Shown here piece by piece: positions 17,975-28,115 of a DNA stretch of 64,000 nucleotides (position 1 is the first letter of the stretch; every line of letters starts with the position of its first letter). The notes below the pieces were generated by a model. It was not told the origin of the DNA. It ran no database searches and was given only the letters and a program-made list of their open reading frames with translations. The translations under genes were made by a program, and so were the position numbers. Source of the DNA: Halalkalibacter krulwichiae (lineage in GTDB: Bacteria > Bacillota > Bacilli > Bacillales > Bacillaceae_D). The stretch covers positions 4,487,501-4,551,500 of the forward strand of contig NZ_CP020814.1 in the NCBI RefSeq assembly GCF_002109385.1, written 5' to 3'.

Positions 17975-19243
17975 TTAAACCCAACCTCTAAATCGAGCAG
18001 CTTCTGCTGTTTTTCTTACACCGACCATGTAGGCGGCTAGGCGCGGATCAACTTGATGCTTCTCGGCCGTATCAAGTACAGTATGAAATGCTTTGACAAC
18101 TTTATCTCGAAGCTTTTCAGCTACTTCTTCCTCCGGCCAATAATACCCAAGATTATTTTGTACCCATTCAAAGTACGAGACCGTTACCCCACCAGAACTT
18201 GCTAGCACATCAGGAACAATCAGTATGCCACGCTCATGCAAGATTTGTGTTGCTTCTATTGTTGTTGGGCCATTGGCTGCTTCCACAACAACTTTTGCCT
18301 TTATCTCATGGGCATTCTCATCCGTAATTTGTCTAGAAACAGCAGCCGGAACTAAAATATCGCACTCGCGCTCTAGTAGCTCTTTATTTGTAATGGTATG
18401 TGCAAATAAGTTCGTTACTGTTCCAAATGAATCTCTCTTATCGAGCAAATAATCAATATCTAACCCATTTTCATCATATAACGCTGCATACGCATCTGAA
18501 ATTCCAATAATCTTTGCTCCTTTATCAGATAAGATCTTGGCAAGATATCCACCAGCATTACCAAATCCTTGAATAATAATTTTTGCTTGCTCTAAATTTA
18601 TTTCTTTTTTCTTAGCTGCTTCTTCAATACAAATCGCTACGCCATTTGCTGTTGCTGTTTCTCGACCGTGTGATCCTCCTAGTACAACTGGCTTACCAGT
18701 AATAAATCCTGGTGAATCAAACTCTCGAATTTGACTATATTCATCCATCATCCAAGCCATAACTTGGGAGTTCGCAAAAACATCTGGTGCCGGAATGTCT
18801 TTAGTCGGCCCTACTACTTGACTAATCGCTCGAACATACCCTCTACTTAAACGCTCAAGTTCAGCAAAGGACATTGTTCTAGGGTCACAAACAATCCCCC
18901 CTTTTCCTCCGCCATAGGGAACATCAACAATTCCACACTTTAAAGTCATCCACATTGATAATGCTTTTACTTCTTCTTCATTGATTTCAGGATGAAACCG
19001 AATGCCTCCTTTTGTTGGACCAACTGCATCATTATGCTGGGCACGATATCCTGTAAATACGTTTATTTCTCCATTATCCATTCGAACAGGGATACGAACC
19101 GTAAGCATACGTACGGGCTCTTTCATTAGTTCAAACATTGCATCGTTATATCCTAGTTTGCCCAAGGCATCTTGAACAACATCTTGCGTTTGTGCCAACA
19201 TTCCTTTTTTTGTTTCCATTCCTTTTTCCTTCACAGCTACCAT
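17975..19243 (-). CDS. NAD-type glutamate dehydrogenase (GudB/RocG family)
   Basis: A 422-residue Glu/Leu/Phe/Val dehydrogenase. The substrate-binding region has GGKGGI with preceding PYG, the catalytic DIPAPDV segment, and the nucleotide-binding fold IIQGFGNAGGYLA. Length and sequence match the catabolic RocG/GudB enzymes of Bacillus; which of the two names applies cannot be decided here. It deaminates glutamate to 2-oxoglutarate and ammonia. Start ATG follows GAGGTGA. With glnA and amtB nearby, the window is rich in nitrogen-assimilation genes. Confidence 0.93.
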   Translation of the reverse strand: MVAVKEKGMETKKGMLAQTQDVVQDALGKLGYNDAMFELMKEPVRMLTVRIPVRMDNGEINVFTGYRAQHNDAVGPTKGGIRFHPEINEEEVKALSMWMTLKCGIVDVPYGGGKGGIVCDPRTMSFAELERLSRGYVRAISQVVGPTKDIPAPDVFANSQVMAWMMDEYSQIREFDSPGFITGKPVVLGGSHGRETATANGVAICIEEAAKKKEINLEQAKIIIQGFGNAGGYLAKILSDKGAKIIGISDAYAALYDENGLDIDYLLDKRDSFGTVTNLFAHTITNKELLERECDILVPAAVSRQITDENAHEIKAKVVVEAANGPTTIEATQILHERGILIVPDVLASSGGVTVSYFEWVQNNLGYYWPEEEVAEKLRDKVVKAFHTVLDTAEKHQVDPRLAAYMVGVRKTAEAARFRGWV

Positions 19244-19470
19244 CAGTACTCACCTCAAATTATGATAATCACAATCTACTTTTTACTATGCAAAAACTAA
19301 GCCAACTTTAAGAGTGTGTTATTAATGAAGGAATTCCCTAGTTTTACGACTGAGATTTTTACAATTCATTGGTTTATATTTTTATTTTAGAAAAATATTT
19401 TTCTATTAGACAAAAAGACTATCCAATTGTCTTCTCCATTCCCTGACTAAAAGACTAGATCGAAAAAAAA

Positions 19471-19505
19471 TCGCCTCAAAAGGTAACTCTGACCTTTTGA
19501 GGCGA
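19471..19505 (-). terminator. Terminator after topB
   Basis: Arms TCGCCTCAAAAGGT / ACCTTTTGAGGCGA followed by T8 on the minus strand. Confidence 0.92.
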
Positions 19506-19538
19506 ACTTTCTATAAAGTTTGTATCATTCCATCCAGC

Positions 19539-21725
19539 TTACTCTTTCTTCAGCTTTGCTAGTGCGTCTGCTAATGCAGTGTTAGTGAATTCTTCTTCCT
19601 TCTTTTGCTTTTTCATATAATTAGAAACTTCACGCTTCGAAACTTTTTTATTCTGATTTTCTTTACGACGTTTTTGGAAGGTTGACATCTTTTCTCGATG
19701 ACCACAAACACATGCAAATGTTTGCCCTTCTCCCTCACCCCATAACTCGAGTTTCTTCTTGCACTGCGGGCAGCGCGCATTCGTTACTTTAGAAACATTC
19801 TTTTTATATCCACATGTCGGATCTTGGCAAACACGCCTTTTCCCATGTTTTGAATTGACTTCTAGTAATAACTTCCCACATTCAGGGCAAGGGCTTCCCG
19901 TCACATTATCATGCTTGAACGTCTTCTCACTCTGTTTAATCGATTGAACAATATCCCCTGCATACTGCTTCATTTCTTTTACGAAAAGCTCCTTACTCAA
20001 TTTACCCGAAGCAATCTGTTCTAGTTTCAGTTCCCACTCAGCCGTTAATGCTGGGGATTGCAAATCAGCAGGTACAAGTTCAAGAAGTTGTTTTCCCTTT
20101 TTCGTCAAATGCAAAAACTTGTCTCGCTTCTCAATTAAGTGAGTGTTTTCTAGTTTTTCAATAATATCAGCCCTCGTTGCAACGGTACCGATTCCTCCCG
20201 TCTTGCCTAGCGTATCTGCTAATTGCTTATTTTCACTATCCAAGTAGGCCATCGGACGCTCCATTGCCGCGAGCAGTGTGCCCTCTGTTAAACGCGCAGG
20301 TGGTTGCGTTTGACTCGAAATCACTTTCACATCAGAAAGCTTCAATTCCTCGCCAATCTTAACTTCTGATAAATGACTTTCCGAATCATCCATTTTATTT
20401 CCTGTTGCATCATCATGATAAGCAACCTTCCAACCAAGTTCAGCCATTCTTTCCCCTTTTGCTACTAGCTTCTCACCTGCTGCTGTGGCAGTAATCGTTG
20501 TTTGGTCATACTCATACGCATCAAAAAACACAGCTAAAAACCTTCTCACAACCAATCGATAGATTTTTGTTTCCTTTTCACTTAATGCAGACGGGCTTGG
20601 AGCTTGCTCTGTCGGAATGATCGCATGATGATCTGTTACCTTCTGATCATTAACACAAGATAATTGTTTCGTCGGCTTGATCCCTTTTAGTTGTGAGACG
20701 ATTTTTCTAAATGGCTGTATATCACAAGCTTTTATGCGTTCTGTCAGTGTCTCAACCATATCACTTGATAAATACTTTGAATCCGTCCTTGGATACGTCA
20801 GCACTTTATGTTGTTCATATAACCGTTGAAGAACCGACAATGTCTCTTTTGCAGAAAATCCAAAGAGTTTATTTGCCTCTCTTTGCAGCTCTGTTAAGTC
20901 ATATAAAGAGGGCGCAGGGGTTTTCTTTCGAGTTGTTTTCAAGTCGGTTATCGTCACTATCTCTTTAAGAATTTGCTCTTTCAGTTTTGGCGCCTTTTCT
21001 AAATTGAATATTCTTTTCTCGCTTGTTTTCTGATCGATCCAGTTAAAAGCTATTCCCTTTTTTGTATGAACTGTTATCTCATGAAATGGTACTGGTTTGA
21101 ACGTTTGAATATCTTTTTCACGCTTAGCAATCATTGCAAGTGTAGGTGTTTGAACACGTCCACACGAAAGCTGAGCATGATACTTTGTCGTTAACGCACG
21201 TGTTCCGTTTATTCCTACATACCAATCAGCTTCTGCACGCGCAACAGCAGAATGATAAAGCCCCTCATATGCGCTTGAGTCTTTCAGCTTCTGAAACCCT
21301 TCTTTAATCGCACGGTCAGTTACAGAAGAAATCCATAATCGTTTTAACGGTTTGTTCACATGTGCTTTTGCTAAAATCCATCTAGCTACTAATTCTCCTT
21401 CTCGTCCTGCATCTGTGGCAATAATGACTTCTTTTACATCTTTTCGTTGCAGTTGAGCTTTAACCGCATGAAATTGCTTACTCGTTTGTTTCATAACAAC
21501 AAGCTTTAAGTTTCCCGGAAGCATAGGTAATTCATCAAGATTCCACGTTTTATATTGCTCACCATAACTTTCAGGTTCTGCTAACGTCACTAAATGCCCT
21601 AAAGCCCACGTGACAATATACTTATCTCCTTCTATAAATCCATTGCCCTTTTTACCGCACTTTAACACGCGAGCAATATCCCGAGCAACAGAAGGCTTCT
21701 CCGCTAATACAACTGACTTTTGCAT
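19539..21725 (-). CDS. topB: DNA topoisomerase III
   Basis: A 728-residue type IA topoisomerase. The Toprim domain starts at VVLAEKPSVARDIARVLKC and carries DAGREGE; the catalytic tyrosine is in LTYPRTDS. C-terminal cysteine pairs (CPECGK, CQDPTC, CPQCKK) suggest zinc-binding repeats, as in B. subtilis TopB. It decatenates and relaxes negatively supercoiled DNA. The ATG at 21725 is preceded by AAAGGATG; the frame is open 60 bases further without a site. Confidence 0.95.
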   Translation of the reverse strand: MQKSVVLAEKPSVARDIARVLKCGKKGNGFIEGDKYIVTWALGHLVTLAEPESYGEQYKTWNLDELPMLPGNLKLVVMKQTSKQFHAVKAQLQRKDVKEVIIATDAGREGELVARWILAKAHVNKPLKRLWISSVTDRAIKEGFQKLKDSSAYEGLYHSAVARAEADWYVGINGTRALTTKYHAQLSCGRVQTPTLAMIAKREKDIQTFKPVPFHEITVHTKKGIAFNWIDQKTSEKRIFNLEKAPKLKEQILKEIVTITDLKTTRKKTPAPSLYDLTELQREANKLFGFSAKETLSVLQRLYEQHKVLTYPRTDSKYLSSDMVETLTERIKACDIQPFRKIVSQLKGIKPTKQLSCVNDQKVTDHHAIIPTEQAPSPSALSEKETKIYRLVVRRFLAVFFDAYEYDQTTITATAAGEKLVAKGERMAELGWKVAYHDDATGNKMDDSESHLSEVKIGEELKLSDVKVISSQTQPPARLTEGTLLAAMERPMAYLDSENKQLADTLGKTGGIGTVATRADIIEKLENTHLIEKRDKFLHLTKKGKQLLELVPADLQSPALTAEWELKLEQIASGKLSKELFVKEMKQYAGDIVQSIKQSEKTFKHDNVTGSPCPECGKLLLEVNSKHGKRRVCQDPTCGYKKNVSKVTNARCPQCKKKLELWGEGEGQTFACVCGHREKMSTFQKRRKENQNKKVSKREVSNYMKKQKKEEEFTNTALADALAKLKKE

Positions 21726-21930
21726 GTAAACATCCTTTCCAAACTTCTGATTCTTCCATGATAGCACCCACGGTAAAAAAAGCAACGAGTGAGAAATTGA
21801 TTGGGAGAAGGGGGTTTTAATTTAAATGATTTAAGAGATTAAGGGCGGTTTTAGTAGCTCAGAGATGCAACGGTTACGCTCATTGCTTAGAGCTTTTGGA
21901 AAAGGCAAAGAACGCCCTTTTCAAAAGCTC

Positions 21931-21946
21931 TGTTCCACGTGAAACA
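21931..21946. promoter_or_regulatory. parS site (ParB/Spo0J binding)
   Basis: TGTTCCACGTGAAACA is an exact match to the Bacillus parS consensus TGTTNCACGTGAAACA. Such sites nucleate Spo0J/ParB spreading and SMC loading and cluster around oriC. It lies in the intergenic region between topB and the SMR genes, next to an imperfect inverted repeat (AGAGCTTTTG...CAAAAGCTCT, 21888-21931) that probably ends the SMR operon. Confidence 0.9.
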
Positions 21947-21956
21947 TTTCTGATTA

Positions 21957-22271
21957 TTATGAAATGCTTTTTAGGCCGATGGCGGAGGTGACGATGAGGG
22001 TGAGGAAGAGGATTCGTTTCCAGTGCTTTGATTCGCCGAAGAATAGCATGCCTATGAGGACTCCTCCGCATGCTCCTATTCCCGTCCAAACTGCATAGGC
22101 AATCGCCATTGGCAGGACAGCCATGGCAAGGGATAAGAAGTAGAAACTTGAAGCAAAGGCTCCTATGAGCAAGATCATTGAACTTATTTTTTTCGTTAGG
22201 TGATATTGGTTGATCATTGCCACCCCGGCTACTTCAAATAAACCTGCAAAAATAAGATACATCCATTCCAT
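21957..22271 (-). CDS. SMR-family guanidinium exporter subunit, YkkD-like
   Basis: A 104-residue four-TM small multidrug resistance protein. The membrane-embedded glutamate is in LFEVAGVAMINQY (about residue 12), and AYAVWTGIGACGG is the TM3 signature. It overlaps the stop of the partner gene by one base, so the two are translated together, as in the ykkCD heteromeric pairs. The guanidine-I riboswitch upstream marks it as a guanidinium exporter (Gdx subtype) rather than a general drug pump. Confidence 0.88.
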   Translation of the reverse strand: MEWMYLIFAGLFEVAGVAMINQYHLTKKISSMILLIGAFASSFYFLSLAMAVLPMAIAYAVWTGIGACGGVLIGMLFFGESKHWKRILFLTLIVTSAIGLKSIS

Positions 22272-22627
22272 TAGTTTTCAACCTCCTTTGATCCCTTTTT
22301 TTCTTCTGTTGTCATCTTTAATCCAACCACACCAATTAAAAGAGTGACAATGAATAGGAGAGCAATCGGTTCCAATGGGGCTGCAAAGATAAATGTATCT
22401 ACTAATACAGTGCCAGCAGTCCCTAGGCCGACAAAAACGGCATACGCTGTCCCTACAGATAACCTACTACCAGTCCAAATAAGTAAATAAAAGCTTACAG
22501 CAATAGCAATAATCGTTCCACTCCACTCCGGTACCGTTGTCGCATACTTTAGTCCAACAACCCAACCTACTTCAAAACAAGCGGCGATGACGAGTAATAG
22601 CCATGCAATATTTTTTTGATTGTTCAT
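22271..22627 (-). CDS. SMR-family guanidinium exporter subunit, YkkC-like
   Basis: A 118-residue four-TM SMR protein; conserved glutamate in CFEVGWVVGLKYA and TM3 signature AYAVFVGLGTAG. The ATG at 22627 follows AAAGGAG by 6 bases; the longer open frame starts inside the riboswitch terminator and is not real. It is the first gene after the guanidine-I riboswitch and pairs with the downstream YkkD-like protein. The hydrophilic KGSKEVEN tail follows the last TM. Confidence 0.88.
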   Translation of the reverse strand: MNNQKNIAWLLLVIAACFEVGWVVGLKYATTVPEWSGTIIAIAVSFYLLIWTGSRLSVGTAYAVFVGLGTAGTVLVDTFIFAAPLEPIALLFIVTLLIGVVGLKMTTEEKKGSKEVEN

Positions 22628-22650
22628 GTATTTTCTCCTTTCTTTCATAA

Positions 22651-22780
22651 GAAAAAGCCCGAAACGTCCTATCATGAAATATGACAGTACCTCCCGGGCT
22701 TTTCTCCCTCCGTGTCCATAGCTGTTGCTATGTGCTTTCTCTCGGACCAGACTACTGAATGTACGGAACCCTAGAAAGCC
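22651..22780 (-). ncRNA. Guanidine-I (ykkC) riboswitch with terminator
   Basis: On the minus strand the leader contains CTAGGGTTCCG, TGGTCCGAGAGAAAG, ACACGGAGGGA and AAAAGCCCGGGAG, the conserved segments of the ykkC class I aptamer, in order. AAAGCCCG can pair either within the aptamer end or with CGGGCTTTTTC (22652-22662), giving the expression-platform terminator. Guanidine binding should prevent termination and switch on the SMR exporter pair. The motif is recognised by eye; the ligand is known for the class. Confidence 0.93.
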
Positions 22781-22792
22781 AAAGAATTGATA

Positions 22793-23989
22793 TTATTTTT
22801 TCAACTTAATGAAAACCACTTTCAAATAATCACCTGGACCAAAAGACTGCGTCGTTTTAAAGTCTTTTGGCAATGAGTATTGCTCGACAATCTCATATTG
22901 TTTGCCTTGTCTTTTGCAAGCTTCTTTAATAAACATATGAAACTTACTCATTGAAAATGTGCTACAGTTGGTTGAAGCTACAATTACACCTTCTTTTTCG
23001 GTGATCGCAATCGCCTCTTCTAATAAGCCTGTATAATCTTTTGCCGCGCTGAACGTATGCTTTTTTGATCTAGCAAAACTAGGTGGATCTAGAATCACCA
23101 AATCAAACCGTTTCCCTTTTTTCTTTGCAAACTTAAAATACTGAAACACATCCATAACAACAATATCTTGTGCTTCATAATCAACACCATTTATACTAAA
23201 CTGTTCAATCGTCTTAGGCAAGCTTCTTTTGGCTAAGTCGACACTTGTTGTTTTCCTTGCTCCCCCAAGTGCTGCAGCTACCGAAAAAGCTCCCGTATAC
23301 GAAAACGTATTAAGAACTGATTTTCCTTTTGAATAATGTTCTTTGATTCGTTTTCGGACATCCTTCTGATCTAAGAACACACCCGTCATAGGCCCATCGT
23401 TTAAATAAACAGCAAATTTAACATCATTTTCTTTTACTAGTAACGGAAACTCTCCTCGCTCTCCTTGAACAAAGTCATCATCTTCAACATATTGACCAGC
23501 TTTTGCAAATCGTTTCTTTTCATAAATCCCTTTAAAATTTATAATCTGTTGAAAAGCCTCGTAGATATCATCACGAAAGCTATAGATTCCTTCACTGTAC
23601 CAAGTGAACACATAATAGTCTTCATAACAGTCAATTGTCAGCCCACCAATTCCATCTCCTTCACCATTAAAAAGACGAAAAGCAGTTGTATGTTCACTAG
23701 TTAAGAATTCAGATCTGTGCTCGATTGCTTTTTTTAAATGACTATTAAAAAAGGTCGTTTCAAGCTTCATATGTTGATCTTTCGTCAAAACCCAGCCAAT
23801 CCCTTTGTTTTGTTTCCCATAGTATCCTTTACCAAGATAACGCTCTGATTCATCAAAAAGGTGTAAAATTGCCCCTTCATCAACTTTGGGCAGAGCTCTA
23901 ACTAACGCCGTTTGTTCAATTAGTGGAAAACCTTTTCTTATTTTATCCGCTGCTTGCTTTTTGATTAAAACGTTTAATTCCGTGCGCAT
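22793..23989 (-). CDS. Class I SAM-dependent rRNA methyltransferase, RlmI-like (YwbD type)
   Basis: 398 residues. An N-terminal PUA-like region (about 1-75) and a central RlmI-like domain precede a Rossmann-fold methyltransferase with VLNTFSYTGAFSVAA (motif I), VVMDVF and the catalytic-loop motif LVILDPPSFARS. This is the RlmI/YwbD family, which makes m5C in large-subunit rRNA in E. coli (RlmI). ATG 23989 is taken; a TTG at 24004 is possible. Both have weak ribosome sites. Confidence 0.85.
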   Translation of the reverse strand: MRTELNVLIKKQAADKIRKGFPLIEQTALVRALPKVDEGAILHLFDESERYLGKGYYGKQNKGIGWVLTKDQHMKLETTFFNSHLKKAIEHRSEFLTSEHTTAFRLFNGEGDGIGGLTIDCYEDYYVFTWYSEGIYSFRDDIYEAFQQIINFKGIYEKKRFAKAGQYVEDDDFVQGERGEFPLLVKENDVKFAVYLNDGPMTGVFLDQKDVRKRIKEHYSKGKSVLNTFSYTGAFSVAAALGGARKTTSVDLAKRSLPKTIEQFSINGVDYEAQDIVVMDVFQYFKFAKKKGKRFDLVILDPPSFARSKKHTFSAAKDYTGLLEEAIAITEKEGVIVASTNCSTFSMSKFHMFIKEACKRQGKQYEIVEQYSLPKDFKTTQSFGPGDYLKVVFIKLKK

Positions 23990-24238
23990 GTGATCCCTAC
24001 TCAATTTTTATTTTCTTAAGCTTGTTCTCCCATTCTAACAATTGTATTAGTGCAATTTCTACTTTTACCTCTTATTTGTTACTTAGAAAAGAGCTTCCAC
24101 TCAACAAGTCAGTTCACCCGACACTATATTTTATTAGTTTACCCAATTTCCTTATGATTCCACTTGAATTAAAAAAAACTGAGTCTAACTTATAACCCAG
24201 TTTTCTCAATCTGATTTTACTGACATTACCTCTCAAAC

Positions 24239-25138
24239 TTACGAACCAATGATGTGACCTCCATTAACATGTATCGTCTGCCCAGTTACATATCTAGAAT
24301 CATCAGAAGCTAAATACACAAAAGCAGGCGCAAGTTCAAATGGCTGCCCTGCCCGTTCCATAGGAGTATCTGTTCCAAAACATTTCACATCTTCTACCGT
24401 CATCGTCGCTGGAATGAGCGGCGTCCAAATCGGTCCAGGCGCTACAGCATTCACACGAATTTCCTGCTTTGCTAAAGATAAGGCGAGCGAGCGAGTGAAC
24501 GTGATGATTGCGCCTTGTGTAGCGGAATAGTCAATTAATCTCTCATGGCCAGCAAAAGCAGTCACGGAAGAATTATTAATAATGGCATCTCCTGCGTTTA
24601 AATAGGGTAGTACAGCTTTACTCATATAAAAAAATGAAAAGATATTCGTTTTAAATGTTTGTTCTAACTGTTCACTAGATATATCTAAAATCGATTCACG
24701 AACAAATTGGATCGCCTGATTGTTTACTAAAATGTCAATTCTTCCAAAGGTGTCAATCGTTTGCTTGACTACTTCTGTTGAGGCTGATTCTTGACGAAGG
24801 TCAATTGCCATCGTTCTACATCTTTTTCCAATTTCCTCAATTCTCTTTTTAGTCGCCTCAGCATCTTTATGTTCATTCAGATAAACAATAGCGACATCGG
24901 CTCCTTCTTTTGCAAAAGCAATGGCTACTGCTCTGCCAATCCCACTATCACCACCTGTTACAATCGCTACTTTTCCTTTTAATTTTCCAGCTGGCTGATA
25001 GTTAGGATTTTCAGCAATTGGCTTAGGTGTCATCTTATACTCTAAACCAGGCTGTTGCTCCTGTTGCTGAGGGGGAAAAGCAACAGGCTTTTCCTTGCAT
25101 TTTACCTCTTTATCATAATAGGGATAACTCGGGTACAA
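24239..25138 (-). CDS. Short-chain dehydrogenase/reductase, catalytic Lys replaced
   Basis: A 299-residue SDR of the YhdF/YdaD-like subgroup, with a Pro/Gln-rich N-terminal extension (1-50), cofactor motif TGGDSGIG, the catalytic Ser region NNSSVTAFAG, the YxxxK position reading YSATQ and the C-terminal VTGQTIHVNGG. The active-site Lys (usually YSATKGA) is Gln (codon CAA), and the NNAG-type motif reads NNQA. Relatives are general-stress dehydrogenases of unknown substrate. The Lys loss suggests low or no normal activity, or a sequencing error. Start after GGAGAGA. Confidence 0.88.
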   Translation of the reverse strand: MYPSYPYYDKEVKCKEKPVAFPPQQQEQQPGLEYKMTPKPIAENPNYQPAGKLKGKVAIVTGGDSGIGRAVAIAFAKEGADVAIVYLNEHKDAEATKKRIEEIGKRCRTMAIDLRQESASTEVVKQTIDTFGRIDILVNNQAIQFVRESILDISSEQLEQTFKTNIFSFFYMSKAVLPYLNAGDAIINNSSVTAFAGHERLIDYSATQGAIITFTRSLALSLAKQEIRVNAVAPGPIWTPLIPATMTVEDVKCFGTDTPMERAGQPFELAPAFVYLASDDSRYVTGQTIHVNGGHIIGS

Positions 25139-25299
25139 CGATCTCTCTCCTTTCCTTCAGCAAAAAGCTCTTATAGCCTATTCCCTCTTTTTGTAAATGT
25201 GTGCCTAATCGTTCATTAATTGTTAATACATGTTTCCTTCTGTACTTGCTATAATAATGAAATAGATTTTCACTAAATAAACCATTGGAGTTGATTATC

Positions 25300-25608
25300 C
25301 TGAGTACATCATTGAAAGCTTTTCGAGTCATTGGTTTATTAGAAGGCATTTCATTTCTACTTCTTCTTGGAATTGCTATGCCGCTTAAATACATGTTAGA
25401 CATGCCTTTAATGGTCACCTATGTCGGTGCTGCACATGGAGCATTGTTTGTCCTTTATATTGGAGCAGTTGTTCATATGAAAATAAGCGAGAACTGGTCT
25501 TACAAGAAAAGTTTCCTTGCGTGCGTCGCTTCCATTATGCCATTTGGACCATTCATTTTTGATAAGAAATTGCTACATGTAGAAGAACCGGTAACAAAAG
25601 GGTTTTAA
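25300..25608 (+). CDS. DUF3817 membrane protein (YdzA-like)
   Basis: About 100 residues, three membrane segments, with family features LLEGISFLLLLGIAMPLKY, AAHGALFVLY and MPFGPFIFD. It matches the DUF3817/YdzA family of unknown function. No ATG or GTG starts the domain. A CTG at 25300 is 9 bases from GGAG and would start just before the domain; TTG 25285 is the alternative but has no ribosome site. The start is therefore uncertain. Confidence 0.75.
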   Translation: MSTSLKAFRVIGLLEGISFLLLLGIAMPLKYMLDMPLMVTYVGAAHGALFVLYIGAVVHMKISENWSYKKSFLACVASIMPFGPFIFDKKLLHVEEPVTKGF

Positions 25609-25656
25609 AAAACTTCCAGTAAGAAGTGTTTTTCCAACGATACCCCTCTTGTAGTA

Positions 25657-25704
25657 AAAAATGGGCTGCTGAGTGAGGAACGTCTCACCAGCAGCCCATT
25701 TTAT
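25657..25704 (-). terminator. Terminator after the Vpr-like protease
   Basis: Arms AAATGGGCTGCTG / CAGCAGCCCATTTT around a 16-base loop, between convergent genes; T-rich or A-rich flanks on both sides. Confidence 0.85.
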
Positions 25705-28115
25705 TTAATCCTCATTGATCGTCAATACTCCACCTGACAGTTCAAATTGATCGGTACCTTTTTTTGCATACGCATTAATTTGGTAACGGCCAGCTGTTAG
25801 CGGCTCGCCATCGATCATCATGTTCCAGCTAAAGCTGTGGACTCCACTTGGAAGATTCGTAGCTTGTGCTGGCTCAGATAATAACTCACCTGTATCAGCA
25901 TTTCGAATGCGAAGGTTAAATTGATCCGCCCCGCCCGGTACATTTACCGTTCCAACTAAATTTCCGCCTGCAATTCCTAACGATAATCCAGAAAGCAACG
26001 GATAATCAGGCTCTTGAACAAATAAAATAGTCGGTACTTCGATCGTTTGCGCTCCATCGCTTAATAAGAAAGTACCTTCATAGTAACCAGGAGATAGCTT
26101 ACTAGCATCTACTTGAACACCAAAGTTTACGTTTTGTGTTTGTCCTGGTTGGACTTGTAAATTATTGCTTGTTTGAACTTTAATGCCTTCATGACCTGTG
26201 AATTCAATCGAATATCTTTTGCGCTCATTAGATAAATTATGAATCGTGAAGCTTTGGCGTTTCACCTCTTTTTCTTCTTCATCTGAGAAGATACCAAATG
26301 AATGGCTTCCTGGAGTGACAAGTACCTCTGTATTTATCGCCTCTAACACACGAATGCTTCCAGCGCCTTGGCTATTATGGGGTAAAGCTCTCCTTCAATG
26401 TCGTATAAATTTTCGGCTGTGTTCATAAGAGCAGCTTTAACAAATTCAACACTCCACTCAGGATTTGCTTCTAAAATAAGAGCTGCTGCCCCTGCTACGT
26501 GTGGTGCTGACATGCTTGTCCCTTGTAAAGAAGCATAACCGTGTGGATCTTCTGGGTTATGTGTTGGTACTGTACTAACAATCGCCACCCCAGGAGCGGA
26601 CACATCTGGTTTAATCATCCATGTGTTCATAACTGGACCACGCGATGAGAAGTTGGCCATTGTCTCACCGACCGGTTTCTGGAATTCAATTTCAAAAGAA
26701 ACGGTTTGATTACCTGCTTCTAATTCGTCCAATAACTTCTGACCATCTTCTAATGTCGTCATAATCGTCGGAACAGCCAAACCAGGTATATTCGGTTGAA
26801 CACCTGCTACATTGTTGTAAATAATGGCACCAACTGCACCTGCATTCTTCGCATTTATCGCCTTATCAACAAATGCAAATTCGCCACGACTGATTAATGC
26901 GATCTTCCCATCTACATCTTTTCCTTCAAAATCTTTTTCCCCACCAAGACCTACATCGACAAATTCAAACTCACCCTCGTTTAAGTTAAGTAGCGCTTCC
27001 TCTGAAGGATGACCCATTACCTCTGCACTTGGATACGATACTCCTTCTGTTGTTGAGATTTCAGCTGTATAGACGTTATATGGGAGTTGAGTAGCCCCGA
27101 CCGAAATCGCTTCACGAGAAGTTCCTGGAGATCCGACTGTCCAGTTATTTGGACCACTATTTCCATTTGATGTGACAGCTACAACCCCTTCAGCCATCGC
27201 CCAATCTAATGCAATGCTTGTCGCAAAGTCAGGATCATTGGTTGAGTTTCCTAATGAAAGGTTCATGACATCAGCACCGTCTTGAACAGCTCGTTCAATT
27301 CCAGCAATAACATTTTCCGTTGTTCCACTTCCACCTGGGCCTAATACACGATAAGCAAGCAGTGTAGCTAGAGGAGCTACCCCTTTAATTTCACCATTTG
27401 CTGCAACTGTTCCCGCCACATGGGTACCGTGGTTTGTCGCTCCGCCACGTGGATCGCCAGGAGGTGTTTCTTGCGGGTCGTCATTGTTATCTACGAAATC
27501 CCAGCCCTTATAATTGCCAAAGTTCGCAGCTAAATCAGGATGAGTATAGTCAACACCTGTATCAATAACCGCTACTGTTACTCCTTCGCCTTTAAAGCCA
27601 GCTTCCCATGCCTCATCTGAACCGATGAATGGCGCACTATCAGCCATTGCAGGACTAAATCCTTCACGGTCTACTAGCTTCGCTTCATCTATTGATGTCA
27701 CTTGATAGGTTTGATTTTCATAGACTGCTTTTACACCTTGTACAGCAGCAAGTTGATAAAGATCTTTTTCGGCAATATCGACTGAAAACCCAGAGAAGAC
27801 ATAATCATACTCTTGATTAACTTCAGCAGAAGACGCCACCTTTTTAAAATCTTGAATAATCGCACTACGTTCTGCTTTTAAACGTTGCTTTGTTTGCTTT
27901 TTCCCTTTATGCTTTGCTTCAACAATTGATTCCTCTTCAAGCTCTACAATAACCGTTACCATTTCTGAAGATGCTTCATCGACCTCTAAATGAAGATTTG
28001 CCACATTTGCCTTTGCCTCATTAGCTTGAGCGGTCGAACCAAAACTAACAAAACTTGAAATAGCTAATAGAAAAATTAGTGAATAAATAACAAATAAGTT
28101 AATCTTCTTCCCCAC
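25705..28115 (-). pseudogene. Vpr-like secreted subtilisin-family serine protease, frameshifted
   Basis: A roughly 800-residue S8 protease. The GTG start (28115) is 9 bases from AAGGGAG and begins a signal peptide (MGKKINLF...STAQA). It is followed by an I9 propeptide, the catalytic Asp (VIDTGVDYTHPDL), His (NHGTHVAGT), an inserted PA domain and the catalytic Ser (GTSMSAPHVAG). The C-terminal beta-sandwich with a FlgD-Ig-like end lies in another frame. The frame breaks at the G4 run 26379-26382 (C4 in the gene); one more C restores LYPHNSQGAGSIRVLEAIN. The catalytic core is upstream of the break. It may be real or an assembly error. Neighbour of sinIR. Confidence 0.87.
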
